Below are positions 7,292 through 15,539 of a DNA stretch of 22,546 nt, in pieces. The DNA comes from DATLOJ01 sp035536315. Its GTDB lineage: Bacteria > Actinomycetota > CADDZG01 > JAHWKV01. The position numbers and the translations under genes were made by a program. The notes below the pieces were generated by a model, which was given only the letters and a program-made list of their open reading frames with translations, did no database searches and was not told where the DNA came from. Location of the stretch: contig DATLOJ010000115.1 of NCBI GenBank assembly GCA_035536315.1, forward strand, positions 1 to 22,546. The letters run 5' to 3'. Each line of letters opens with the position of its first letter. Position 1 is the first letter of the stretch.

Positions 7292-8463
7292 CAAGGCCAA
7301 GAATTCTCCAGGTGAGCACCTGGAATACGCCATGTGGAATCGCCACTTACACCGCCGACCTCATCCGCGCCCTGAGCGATCAGGGAGTCGAGTGCGACGT
7401 TGAGGCGATCGACCGCGCGCTCGTCGCGACTCTGGCGCGAAAGGAGCTGCGCCAGTACTTCGAAGATATGGCCTCTCGGGCCAAAGGCTACGACATAGTT
7501 CACGTTCAACACGAGTTCGGTTTTTTCAGCGGCAGTTATGGAATGCCCGAATCCATCGATGCTTTCGCGAGTTTTCTAACTCGGCTGCGCCGGTATGCCC
7601 CGAAGGTCGCAGTGACCTTTCATTCGTTACCTCCCATTCCTACGTGGCATCACGAAGCGCTTCGGTCGGCCTTGCGGGAAGGGTTTCTGTGGTTTAAATG
7701 GAGACGCGAGGTCGTTCCTTTCTTCAGCCGCCCGAATGTCCTGACACTGGCCCCCTCCCAATTCTTACGGCGCAGCCTTGTCGACAGTGGAATCCCAAGG
7801 TCCCTCGTCAGAGTCATTCCTCAAGGTTCGCAGACCGCCATGGAGCCTGAGAGCGACAAGGGAATAGCCAAGAACGAGGTTGGGCTCGATGAACAAACGT
7901 ACGTCGCTGCCTTATTCGGCTTCGTTACCCGCAACAAGGGCCACCATGTTGCGCTCGAAGCTCTGCGCCACCTTCCTGACCAATTCCACCTGGTAATAGT
8001 GGGAGGTCCTCCTCCCCAGGGGAGAGATCCTGCATACGACAGCGTTCTCGAGTTCAGAAGAAAGTTTCAACTACTAAGACACCGAATCCACGTCACCGGG
8101 TTTCTACCAAGCGACGAAGCCGCCGCGTACCTGCGCGCGGCGGATGTATGTCTTGCCCCCTATCTCGATGTCGCTTCCTCGGCCGCGGTCATGTGGGCCC
8201 TTGCCTCCGGGGCGCCTTTGATCGCATCTCGGATTTCCGCGTTCGCAGAGCTCAATCAGAAGAGACAGGCTGCTTACCTGGTAACCCCTAACGCCCCGGC
8301 CGAGCTTGCCGACGCGATCCTGAAAGTGAGCCGCGACACCGACCTCAAGAAGAAGCTTGTCACCAACGCTCTTGACTACTGCCGGGAACACTCATGGGAT
8401 CAGATCGCCCGCGCTCACATCGATGCATACAGCACGATCGGGCAGCCGCCTACTAACCCTTAG
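7288..8463 (+). CDS. Glycosyltransferase family 4
   Basis: 391 residues with the GT-B layout of GT4 enzymes. The N-terminal acceptor half begins RILQVSTWNTPCGIATYTADL and contains DIVHVQHEFGFFSG. The linker IPQGSQ leads to the donor half FGFVTRNKGHHVALEAL, VIVGGPP and VHVTGFLPSDEAAAYLRAAD. The usual E-x7-E nucleotide-sugar motif is replaced by APYLDVASSAAVMWALASGA, so the first Glu is Asp or shifted, as in several GT4 subgroups. GTG start overlaps the ATPase stop, so it is translationally coupled in the export cassette. Likely adds a sugar to the exported glycan on the cytoplasmic face. Sugar and acceptor cannot be told. Confidence 0.88.
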   Translation: MTRPRILQVSTWNTPCGIATYTADLIRALSDQGVECDVEAIDRALVATLARKELRQYFEDMASRAKGYDIVHVQHEFGFFSGSYGMPESIDAFASFLTRLRRYAPKVAVTFHSLPPIPTWHHEALRSALREGFLWFKWRREVVPFFSRPNVLTLAPSQFLRRSLVDSGIPRSLVRVIPQGSQTAMEPESDKGIAKNEVGLDEQTYVAALFGFVTRNKGHHVALEALRHLPDQFHLVIVGGPPPQGRDPAYDSVLEFRRKFQLLRHRIHVTGFLPSDEAAAYLRAADVCLAPYLDVASSAAVMWALASGAPLIASRISAFAELNQKRQAAYLVTPNAPAELADAILKVSRDTDLKKKLVTNALDYCREHSWDQIARAHIDAYSTIGQPPTNP

Positions 8464-8662
8464 CGAGGTTTCGCGCCGCGAGGTCGCCCAGGGGGGAGGC
8501 AAGCTCGTGAAGATGACGGGTGACGGGATCCTGGTCAGCTCGACGGTGAAGGGCCTGGTCGCCGGAAGCGGATTCAGCTTCGAGGACCGAGGCGTGCACG
8601 AGCTGAAGGGCATTCCCGACCAGTGGCCCCTCCACGTCCTGACGGGTTCGTCCCGGACGTAG
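8456..8662 (+). pseudogene. Remnant of a class III nucleotide cyclase with internal deletion
   Basis: Frame 2 encodes SEVSRREVAQGGGKLVKMTG, then DGIL directly followed by VSSTVKGLVAGSGFSFEDRG and VHELKGIPDQWPLHVL, ending at TAG 8660. The first part matches the GG-LVKTTGDG segment of class III cyclases and the second the C-terminal end of the same domain. In intact proteins about 60-70 residues, including the H-T-GE stretch, lie between them. The N-terminal TDIEGST metal site is also gone. Its start is buried in the 3' end of the glycosyltransferase gene. It is therefore a decayed fragment, not a working enzyme. Recognition is from remembered family sequences. Confidence 0.7.
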
Positions 8663-8701
8663 GATCAGACGAACAGATCTGAAAGCACGAGGGGAACAGA
8701 C

Positions 8702-11629
8702 ATGGGCCCGAAAACATCACTTGAAGTCGGTTCTCATATTGGCGGATACGTGGTCGGCCGCCGCGAAGAGCTGCCTAACATTCAAGGGCGGTATTACGAG
8801 CTAACGCACGAAACCACCGGTGCGCGTCACATCCACATAGACGTCGACGATGACAACAACGTCTTCAACGTGGCGTTCGAAACGATTCCCGAGGACTCGA
8901 CCGGTGTCGCCCACATCCTCGAGCACGTCGTGCTGCAGGGAACCGAACTGTTTCCTGTGAGAGACCTGTTCAACGCAATGAGGAAGCGCTCGCTCAACAC
9001 CTTCCAGAACGCAATGACCGGCGCGGACATGACCACCTATCCGTTCTCGACTCGCGTCGAGAAGGACTTCTACAACATGCTCGACCTGTACCTGAGCGCT
9101 GCATTCCTTCCGCTCATTGAAAAGCAGGCCTTCATGCAAGAGGGGCAAAGGCTCGAATTCAAAGATCCATCCGATTCAAACAGCGAGCTTCAGTTCAAGG
9201 GCGTCGTTTTCAACGAAATGAAGGGAGTGATGTCGAGTCAGGCCAGAACGCTGGGCTATGCCTTAGTTGAGGCAATGTTCCCCGACATCACTTATCGCTT
9301 CATCTCCGGAGGAGATCCGGAAGAGATTCCGAACCTGACTTGGGAGCAGCTGAAGGAGTTCCACGCGCGCTTTTACCACCCAAGTAACGCGCGCTTTTAC
9401 ACCTACGGCAACCTCCCCCTCGGCAAGACCCTGGGGCGCATCGAGGAGCTGATCCTGTCGCGATTCGAGCGGAAAGAGTCACACCCGCCCGTTCCTCATC
9501 AGAAGAGTTTCGACAAGCCCGTGAAGGTCACCGCTCACTACCCGTTTCCCCAGGGTGAAGACCCGAACAAGAAGGCCGAGGTCCTCGTTTCGTGGAAGAC
9601 CAAAGACGTCACCGACTCATTCGACCAGCTCGCGATGGACGTACTGGGCGACATTCTTGTGGGCAGTCAGGCGAGTCCGCTGCATCGAGCGCTCATCGAA
9701 TCCGGGTTGGGTGAGGCGCTTTCCTCCGGCACCGGCTTCACAGGGGGTTATCGGGAGGGAGTATTCGGCGCGGGCTTGAAGGGCGTCCAAGAGCAAGACG
9801 CCGGCGAGGTCGAGCAGCTGATCCTCGACACACTCGAGTCACTCGCTAAGGACGGAGTCGATCAAGAGCTGGCCGACGGAGTCGTTCACCAGCTGGAAAT
9901 AAGAATGAAGGAAGTCTCGAACGCGGGCGGCCCGTTTGGGCTGAGACTCGCTTTCAGATTACGCGCTGCTTACCTCCACGGAGGTGATCCCTACAAGGCT
10001 CTGCAGCTCGATGAGGATCTCGCGCGCCTCGAGGAAGCGCGAAAGGGCGGCCAGTTCTTCGAAGATCTCATTCGCACGGAGCTGCTCGATAACACCCACC
10101 GCGTAACCGTCCTGCTGCTGCCCGATCCGGCCCTCGACTCCAAGAGGGCCGAAAAGGAGAAGAAGAGGCTGAAGTCCATACGGGAAAAGCTCGGGCCGGA
10201 GGACGTCGAGCGAATAGTCGCAGAGGGGGTCGGACTCGAAAAGCGGCAGCAGGAGAAGGACGATCTGTCCGTCCTTCCAACGCTGGAGCTCAGCGACGTT
10301 CCGATAATTCCCGAGTCGGTCGAGCACTCCGTCGAACGAATAAACGGGACGGAGCTGTGGTCGTTTCCCCAGCCCACCAACGGCCTCACCTACATAGACC
10401 TTTGGTTTCCCACCGACCATCTCGACAACGATTCGAAGGATCTGCTCTCGATCCTCGGCAACATCCTGCCGCGGATGGGGACGAGCACCATGGATTACCT
10501 CGAGATGTCGAAGCGTATCGAGAGGTTTACCGGTGGCGTAAGTGCTGGCCCCCATGTCCGTGTCCCCGCCGGTCAGGGGGCTGCGCTCGAAAACTTCGTT
10601 CTATCGGGCAAAGCGCTAGTAAGAAATCAAGACGAGTTGATCGAGATCATCAGGGGCTTCATCACAGACCTCCAGATCGACCGCAAACATCTGACGGAGC
10701 TCGTCCTGAAACGTCGTGCCGCGATGCAGTCCTCGATTGCCGGAATGGGTCACCGATACGCGTCGCTCCTTTCATCTTCGAAGCTGGGATCCGCCTGGAA
10801 CCTCAATGAAAGGCTCACCGGCCTCTCGCATCTGGAGGTCCTGCGCCGGCTGGCCAAAGATGGCGAAGGGCTGACCGAGAGGCTCCACGAGCTTGCGGCC
10901 TCCGTCTTTCGCTCAGGCGATCTAAAGATCTGCCTCACCGCAGAGGAAGCCCAGCTTGCCGGCCTGCAAGGTCAGCTCACGGACGTCGTGAACGGTCTGC
11001 CGAACGGCACTCGCCCAGAGCGATCCTCATCCGACTTCCAACCCGGTTATCGCGCCGAAGCAAGAACCATCGCCGGTGCCGTCGTTCACAACGCGTACAC
11101 GGTTCGAGTTCCGGCCATCGGCGATTCAGACAGCCCCGCCCTTCTTGCGCTTTCCAATCTCCTGCAGAAGCACACAACTCGCGAGATTCGCCAGCGCGGC
11201 GGGGCGTATGGGGGCAACAGCAGTTACCAGCGCGAGGGTGGACTCTTCTCGTTCAACTCATACCGTGACCCGAACGTCGAAAGGACCTTCGACATATTCA
11301 GATCGGTGCACCGCGTCGTGCTCGACGAGCCGGTTGAGAAGGAGAACGTCAGGGAGGCCATCCTCAGCGCCGCTCGCGGCATCGACCCTCTCGAGTCTCC
11401 CGATACACGGGGACGCAGGGCGTTCGGCGACGGGCTGGCTCAGTACACGCCCGAACTCAAGGAAGAGTTCAAGCGCAATTTGCTCAAGGTCTCGGCTGGC
11501 GACATTCGCCGGGTCGCGGAGTCGCACCTGTCAGGCAAGGAAGGTGCGATGGCGATCGTGGGGAACCAGGAGAAGATCGAGGCGGCCAACGAAGCCATGG
11601 GCGGAATTTTCGAGATCAAGCCGGCCTGA
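8702..11629 (+). CDS. M16C (presequence-protease-like) zinc metallopeptidase, copy 1
   Basis: 975 residues, the length of single-chain M16C enzymes (PreP / insulinase superfamily), which enclose and degrade short unstructured peptides. The inverted zinc motif HILEH (H71, E74, H75) with distal ligand E172 in GVVFNEMKG is complete. In the C-terminal half R830 and Y836 of RQRGGAY match the Arg/Tyr pair that completes the PreP active site. The charged helical hairpin of the M16C-associated domain sits near residues 470-520. Start ATG has GAGGGGA 7 bases upstream. No signal peptide or membrane segment is visible, so it is probably cytoplasmic. It stands 102 bases before a second, similar gene. Substrate is unknown; peptide clearance is the family inference. 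Confidence 0.92.
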   Translation: MGPKTSLEVGSHIGGYVVGRREELPNIQGRYYELTHETTGARHIHIDVDDDNNVFNVAFETIPEDSTGVAHILEHVVLQGTELFPVRDLFNAMRKRSLNTFQNAMTGADMTTYPFSTRVEKDFYNMLDLYLSAAFLPLIEKQAFMQEGQRLEFKDPSDSNSELQFKGVVFNEMKGVMSSQARTLGYALVEAMFPDITYRFISGGDPEEIPNLTWEQLKEFHARFYHPSNARFYTYGNLPLGKTLGRIEELILSRFERKESHPPVPHQKSFDKPVKVTAHYPFPQGEDPNKKAEVLVSWKTKDVTDSFDQLAMDVLGDILVGSQASPLHRALIESGLGEALSSGTGFTGGYREGVFGAGLKGVQEQDAGEVEQLILDTLESLAKDGVDQELADGVVHQLEIRMKEVSNAGGPFGLRLAFRLRAAYLHGGDPYKALQLDEDLARLEEARKGGQFFEDLIRTELLDNTHRVTVLLLPDPALDSKRAEKEKKRLKSIREKLGPEDVERIVAEGVGLEKRQQEKDDLSVLPTLELSDVPIIPESVEHSVERINGTELWSFPQPTNGLTYIDLWFPTDHLDNDSKDLLSILGNILPRMGTSTMDYLEMSKRIERFTGGVSAGPHVRVPAGQGAALENFVLSGKALVRNQDELIEIIRGFITDLQIDRKHLTELVLKRRAAMQSSIAGMGHRYASLLSSSKLGSAWNLNERLTGLSHLEVLRRLAKDGEGLTERLHELAASVFRSGDLKICLTAEEAQLAGLQGQLTDVVNGLPNGTRPERSSSDFQPGYRAEARTIAGAVVHNAYTVRVPAIGDSDSPALLALSNLLQKHTTREIRQRGGAYGGNSSYQREGGLFSFNSYRDPNVERTFDIFRSVHRVVLDEPVEKENVREAILSAARGIDPLESPDTRGRRAFGDGLAQYTPELKEEFKRNLLKVSAGDIRRVAESHLSGKEGAMAIVGNQEKIEAANEAMGGIFEIKPA

Positions 11630-11672
11630 CCCGCTGGGCAATCTTCCCTTAGCTAATTTCCCCTACTCCCAC

Positions 11673-11678
11673 TAGACT
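11673..11678 (+). promoter_or_regulatory. Putative -10 element for M16C copy 2
   Basis: TAGACT in the gap between the two peptidase genes, within the same CTAGACTGG seen before tRNA-Lys. TTAGCT 18 bases upstream is a weak -35 (3 of 6). The leader would be about 45 bases. Confidence 0.3.
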
Positions 11679-11731
11679 GGCCTGCCCGGCTGGGGTTGAG
11701 GGGCCGGGATCTAACGAGAGGGATTCACTCC

Positions 11732-14677
11732 ATGGCAGACAAAGCTGAGTTCAACGTCGGCGACAAGATCGGCGGCTACAAGGTCGAGCGCGTCGAGTCG
11801 CTCGAGAAGGTAAACGGCACTTACTACGAGCTGACACACGAGGGCACGGGCGCCCGGCACATTCACATTTCGTGCGACGACGACAACAACACGTTCGGAG
11901 TTCTCTTTCCGACCGTTCCCAAGGACTCAACTGGTGTCGCTCACATCCTCGAGCACACCGCTCTTAAGGGATCTGCACGGTTCCCCGTCCCCGACCCGTT
12001 TACGAGCATGGGCCCCCGTTCGCTTCAGACGTTCATGAACGCGCTGACCGCGAGCGACTGGACGATGTACCCGTTCTCGTCCCGAAATGAAAAGGACTTC
12101 TTCAACCTGCTGGACGTTTATCTGGACGCTTCCTTCCATCCCCTTCTGGAAGAAGACGCCTTCATGGAGCAGGGGATCAGACTCGAATTCGAAAACCCGG
12201 ACGACCCAAACTCGGAGCTCACGTTCAAAGGCGTCGTCTTCAACGAGATGAAGGGCTACGCGGCCGACCAGGCGCGCGTCATGTACGAGGCGATGGGCAA
12301 GGCCGTCTTTCCGGACCTTACCTACGCCAACAGATCAGGCGGGGACCCCAAGGACATCCCGAACCTCACCTGGCAAGCTCTGAAGGACTTCCACTTCCGT
12401 CACTACCACCCAAGCAACGCCTTCTTCTTCACGTACGGCGACGCCGATGTGAAGAAGTTGCTCGGCTTCATCGAAGAGAAGGCCCTCGGCAAGTTCGAGA
12501 AAATCGACGTCGACGTCAGCATTCCGGACCAGCCGCGCTTTAAAGCTCCCACGACTTTCGATCACAGCTACCCGCTGGCGAAGGAGGAGGACCCTTCGAA
12601 GAAAAGCCAGGCGCTTGTGGCCTGGGTTACAAAGCACGTTGGGCAGTCGTTCGACGTGCTGGCCCTGAAGCTCCTCTCGCAGGTGTTGCTTTCCAACGCA
12701 GCATCGCCGCTTCGCAAGGCCCTGATGGACTCGGGAATCGGTGATGCTCTTGCCGACGGTACCGGGTTCCATTCAGACTTCCGTGAAGCTGTCTTCGCTG
12801 CGGGCCTCAAAGGAGTCAACACCGAGGAGGCCGGTGCGGTGGAGACCTTGGTGCTCGACACCCTCAAGCAGGTAGTCAACGACGGCGTCGATGATGAGAT
12901 GGTCGACGCCCAGCTGCATCGCTTGGAGATCGAGGCCAGAGAGGTTTCGAACTCCGGCTATCCGTTCGCGCTCAAGGTTTTCTTCGAGCTCGCCGGGGGC
13001 TACATCTACGGCGGAGACCCCTACGCCGCCCTTCAGTTCGACAGGGATGTAAAGCGCCTTGCGGACGAGCGGAAGAAAGGCCGTTTCTTCGAGAATCTCA
13101 TTCAGACCGAGCTGCTCGACAACACCCACCGTTCCCTCATTGTTCTGAGGCCCGATCAGGAGCTCGAGGTCAGGCGGCGCGACGAGGAAAAAGCCAAGCT
13201 CGAGGAGATCCAGGCCAAACTGACCGACGCTGAAAAGACCAAGATCGTCGAGTCGGCAAGGAAGCTCAAGGAGAGGCAGGAGAAGAAAGCCGATCTTTCG
13301 AGCCTTCCGACGCTTGAGCTTTCTGACATTCCGATGGAGTTCCCAGACGTTCCCCACGAGATCGTCCAGATGGGAACCGCGAAGGTTGGTCTTTTCCCTC
13401 AGCCCACGAACGGACTGACTTACGTCGACATCAGGGCCGAATTCAAGGGCCTGCCGGACGAGCTCAAGGACTACCTCTCTCTGTTCGCGTACTGCGTCAA
13501 TCGAATGGGGGCCGGCGAGTACGACTATCTGCAGATGGCGCAAAGGATCGCAGCGGTGACCGGGGGCATCGGATCCGGCGCATCCGTACGAAATGTCGCG
13601 GGGAACGGCACGTTCCTGGAGGGCTTCTCTATCAGCGGCAAGGCGCTGGCCCGCAACCACAAACCGTTCCTCGAGATCTACAAGGACATTCTGACCGGCC
13701 TCTACTTCGACCCGAAGCGGCTGAAGGAGTTGATCGCAGAAAACACGATCCAGCGTGAGCAGCAAGTCGCCGGAGCAGGTTTTCAGTTCGCTATGAGCCT
13801 GGCCGCGGCGGCGCTGTCGCCGGCCAGCTCTCTGAGCGAGAGGCTGGGCGGAATCTCCCAGCTGTACACGATGCGCAAACTCGCAGAGCTCGAGGAAGGT
13901 CAGCTGGGGGAGGTCATCGAGAAGTTGAATCAGATCAAGGACTTCCTGTTCCGCAATCACAACCTGGCGATTTGCGTAACGAGCGAAGAGAAGAACATGG
14001 CAGAGGTGCAGGCGCTCCTCGAGGATGTGCTTTCGCCGCTCGAGACGTCTCCGCCGACCGAGGCAAAGCCCGTCGAGAAGACCCCCAAGCTGAAGCACAT
14101 CGCGAAGACCACTGCGGTTCCGGTCAACTACATCGCAAAGGTGTTTCGCAGCGTGGGCATCGCCCATGCGGACGCACCCGCGCTTCAGGTCCTCGGGAAT
14201 CTTCTTAGAGAAACGCACGTTCACAAGGAGATCAGGGAGAAGGGCGGCGCTTACTTCGCGCACGCAGGCAACTCCAGCGAGAACGCGCAGTTCATATTCC
14301 TGTCCGGATGGGACCCCAACATCGTTCGCACACTCCAGGTGTTCGAGGAGGCGGTTCAGGAGGGGATCAAGGGCGACATCGATCCGGAGCGCTTCAAGGA
14401 AGCCGTCTTGTCGGCTTGTGGCGACGTAGATCCATTGGAGTCACCAGACACGAAGGGCCGGCGCAGGTTCTTCGACGAGATTGCCGGATACACCACCGAG
14501 ATCCGGCAGCAGTACAAGCGTCGTCTGTTGGAAGTCAAAGAAGCGGATCTGCGAAGGGTCGCTGAGACATACCTCACAAAGGATCAGGAGGCCGCTCGGG
14601 CGATAGTCGGTAACCCCGAGCTGGTGGAGAAGGCTAACGCCGAGCTCGACCTTCTCTTCGAGGTTTCGCCGGTCTAG
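11732..14677 (+). CDS. M16C (presequence-protease-like) zinc metallopeptidase, copy 2
   Basis: 981 residues, a divergent paralogue of the preceding gene. H71, E74, H75 (HILEH) and E172 (GVVFNEMKG) fall at identical positions, and R835/Y841 (REKGGAY) keep the C-terminal active-site pair. The ATG at 11732 is chosen over a TTG at 11696: GAGAGGGA at 11716-11723 is well placed, and from this Met the protein aligns without gaps to copy 1 (MADKAEFNVGDKIGGY versus MGPKTSLEVGSHIGGY). After GGAY the loop differs (FAHAGNSSENAQFIFLSGWD versus GGNSSYQREGGLFSFNSYRD), hinting at altered substrate preference. The gene ends 17 bases before a strong terminator. Probably cytoplasmic peptide degradation. Confidence 0.93.
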   Translation: MADKAEFNVGDKIGGYKVERVESLEKVNGTYYELTHEGTGARHIHISCDDDNNTFGVLFPTVPKDSTGVAHILEHTALKGSARFPVPDPFTSMGPRSLQTFMNALTASDWTMYPFSSRNEKDFFNLLDVYLDASFHPLLEEDAFMEQGIRLEFENPDDPNSELTFKGVVFNEMKGYAADQARVMYEAMGKAVFPDLTYANRSGGDPKDIPNLTWQALKDFHFRHYHPSNAFFFTYGDADVKKLLGFIEEKALGKFEKIDVDVSIPDQPRFKAPTTFDHSYPLAKEEDPSKKSQALVAWVTKHVGQSFDVLALKLLSQVLLSNAASPLRKALMDSGIGDALADGTGFHSDFREAVFAAGLKGVNTEEAGAVETLVLDTLKQVVNDGVDDEMVDAQLHRLEIEAREVSNSGYPFALKVFFELAGGYIYGGDPYAALQFDRDVKRLADERKKGRFFENLIQTELLDNTHRSLIVLRPDQELEVRRRDEEKAKLEEIQAKLTDAEKTKIVESARKLKERQEKKADLSSLPTLELSDIPMEFPDVPHEIVQMGTAKVGLFPQPTNGLTYVDIRAEFKGLPDELKDYLSLFAYCVNRMGAGEYDYLQMAQRIAAVTGGIGSGASVRNVAGNGTFLEGFSISGKALARNHKPFLEIYKDILTGLYFDPKRLKELIAENTIQREQQVAGAGFQFAMSLAAAALSPASSLSERLGGISQLYTMRKLAELEEGQLGEVIEKLNQIKDFLFRNHNLAICVTSEEKNMAEVQALLEDVLSPLETSPPTEAKPVEKTPKLKHIAKTTAVPVNYIAKVFRSVGIAHADAPALQVLGNLLRETHVHKEIREKGGAYFAHAGNSSENAQFIFLSGWDPNIVRTLQVFEEAVQEGIKGDIDPERFKEAVLSACGDVDPLESPDTKGRRRFFDEIAGYTTEIRQQYKRRLLEVKEADLRRVAETYLTKDQEAARAIVGNPELVEKANAELDLLFEVSPV

Positions 14678-14694
14678 CAAACACTCAGCTTTTC

Positions 14695-14730
14695 AAAAAG
14701 GGAGTCCTTTAGTGGGCTCCCTTTTTGTTT
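14695..14730 (+). terminator. Intrinsic terminator of the M16C gene pair
   Basis: A 13-bp stem, AAAAAGGGAGTCC (14695-14707) with GGGCTCCCTTTTT (14714-14726), has one G-U pair, a 6-base loop TTTAGT and a T-rich tail TTTTTGTTT. Very strong Rho-independent terminator 17 bases after the stop; because the stem is flanked by A- and T-runs it could work in both directions. Confidence 0.92.
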
Positions 14731-14735
14731 GTCGG

Positions 14736-14741
14736 TATCCT
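14736..14741 (+). promoter_or_regulatory. -10 element giving a leaderless start for the hisN-like gene
   Basis: TATCCT followed by exactly 6 bases and the ATG at 14748 places the +1 on the A of ATG. No Shine-Dalgarno precedes that ATG. The element begins right after the terminator tail; a -35 is not recognisable, as is common for actinobacterial leaderless promoters. Confidence 0.5.
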
Positions 14742-14747
14742 CGCCGG

Positions 14748-15539
14748 ATGGATGAGCTCGACCTTGCCCGGCAAATGGCCGACACCGCGGCGGAGATTGC
14801 CCTCGAGTACTTCACGAAGGACCCAGAGGTCACAACAAAGGACGACGGAACTCTCGTCACGGTCGCCGACAAGTCAATCGAGAAGGAGCTGCGCCGGATG
14901 ATCGCCGGCAGGTTCCCGGATCATGCGGTTCTCGGAGAAGAAGAAGGGCTCATCGGCGATCCGGCCTCACCGGTTTGGGTGCTGGATCCCATCGACGGGA
15001 CCAACAACTTCGCCTGGGGAATCCCGATCTTTGCAACACTGATCGCCCTCAGGGTCGATGGGAGAACCGAGGTTGGAATTGCATCGGCCCCCGCAATCTA
15101 TGAACGCTACGAGGCGGAAAGAGGTGGTGGCGCGTTCATGAACGGGGAGCCGATCCACGTCTCCGCAATCTCCGATATTTCTGATGCTCGAATGATGTAT
15201 TCATCCCACGGTGGAGTTCAGAGCCGCGGTAACCCGCGGGGTTGGTGGCCCTTGGTTTACGGAGCTCAACGCGACAGGGGTTTTGGGGATTTTTGGGGAC
15301 ACATGCTCGTCGCGCGGGGGGCCGGCGAGGTCATGTATGAGCCGTCGCTTGCGATCTGGGATGTGGCAGCCCTGGAGGTCATCGTCGAGGAGGCCGGAGG
15401 CCGGATAACTGGCACCACGGGAAAGCCATACCCCAACTCGAGGATGTTTGGAAAGGAGGGCGACGGCTCTTGTATTTCGACCAATGGTGTTTTGCACGAC
15501 ACAGTGCTCGAGGCTTTGAGCGAATCCGGACCCTCTTAG
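14748..15539 (+). CDS. hisN: Inositol-monophosphatase-family phosphatase, probable histidinol-phosphatase
   Basis: 263 residues, the usual length of the family. Metal-binding motifs are complete: GEEEG (63-67), DPIDGTNNF (80-88) and WDVAALEVIVEEAGG (from 204). The stretch GFGDFWGHMLVARGAGEVMY and the short C-terminus resemble actinobacterial HisN, which removes phosphate from L-histidinol phosphate in histidine synthesis. Inositol- or fructose-bisphosphate phosphatase activity cannot be excluded, and no other his gene is nearby. The ATG at 14748 is preferred over an in-frame GTG at 14712, which lies inside the terminator hairpin; TATCCT is 6 bases upstream, so the transcript is probably leaderless. 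The stop overlaps the convergent pit stop by 4 bases. Confidence 0.85.
   Translation: MDELDLARQMADTAAEIALEYFTKDPEVTTKDDGTLVTVADKSIEKELRRMIAGRFPDHAVLGEEEGLIGDPASPVWVLDPIDGTNNFAWGIPIFATLIALRVDGRTEVGIASAPAIYERYEAERGGGAFMNGEPIHVSAISDISDARMMYSSHGGVQSRGNPRGWWPLVYGAQRDRGFGDFWGHMLVARGAGEVMYEPSLAIWDVAALEVIVEEAGGRITGTTGKPYPNSRMFGKEGDGSCISTNGVLHDTVLEALSESGPS

Noticed and set aside
4373..8662. Integrated element with tRNA-Lys as attachment site
   Set aside because: No integrase and no downstream copy of the tRNA 3' end could be found by eye.
11696..11731. TTG start 12 codons upstream for M16C copy 2
   Set aside because: ATG at 11732 has the ribosome site and aligns gap-free with copy 1.
12773..14263. 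Minus-strand open frame of 496 codons
   Set aside because: Lies wholly antisense to the second M16C gene, whose motifs are certain; composition is a codon-bias shadow with no recognisable domain.
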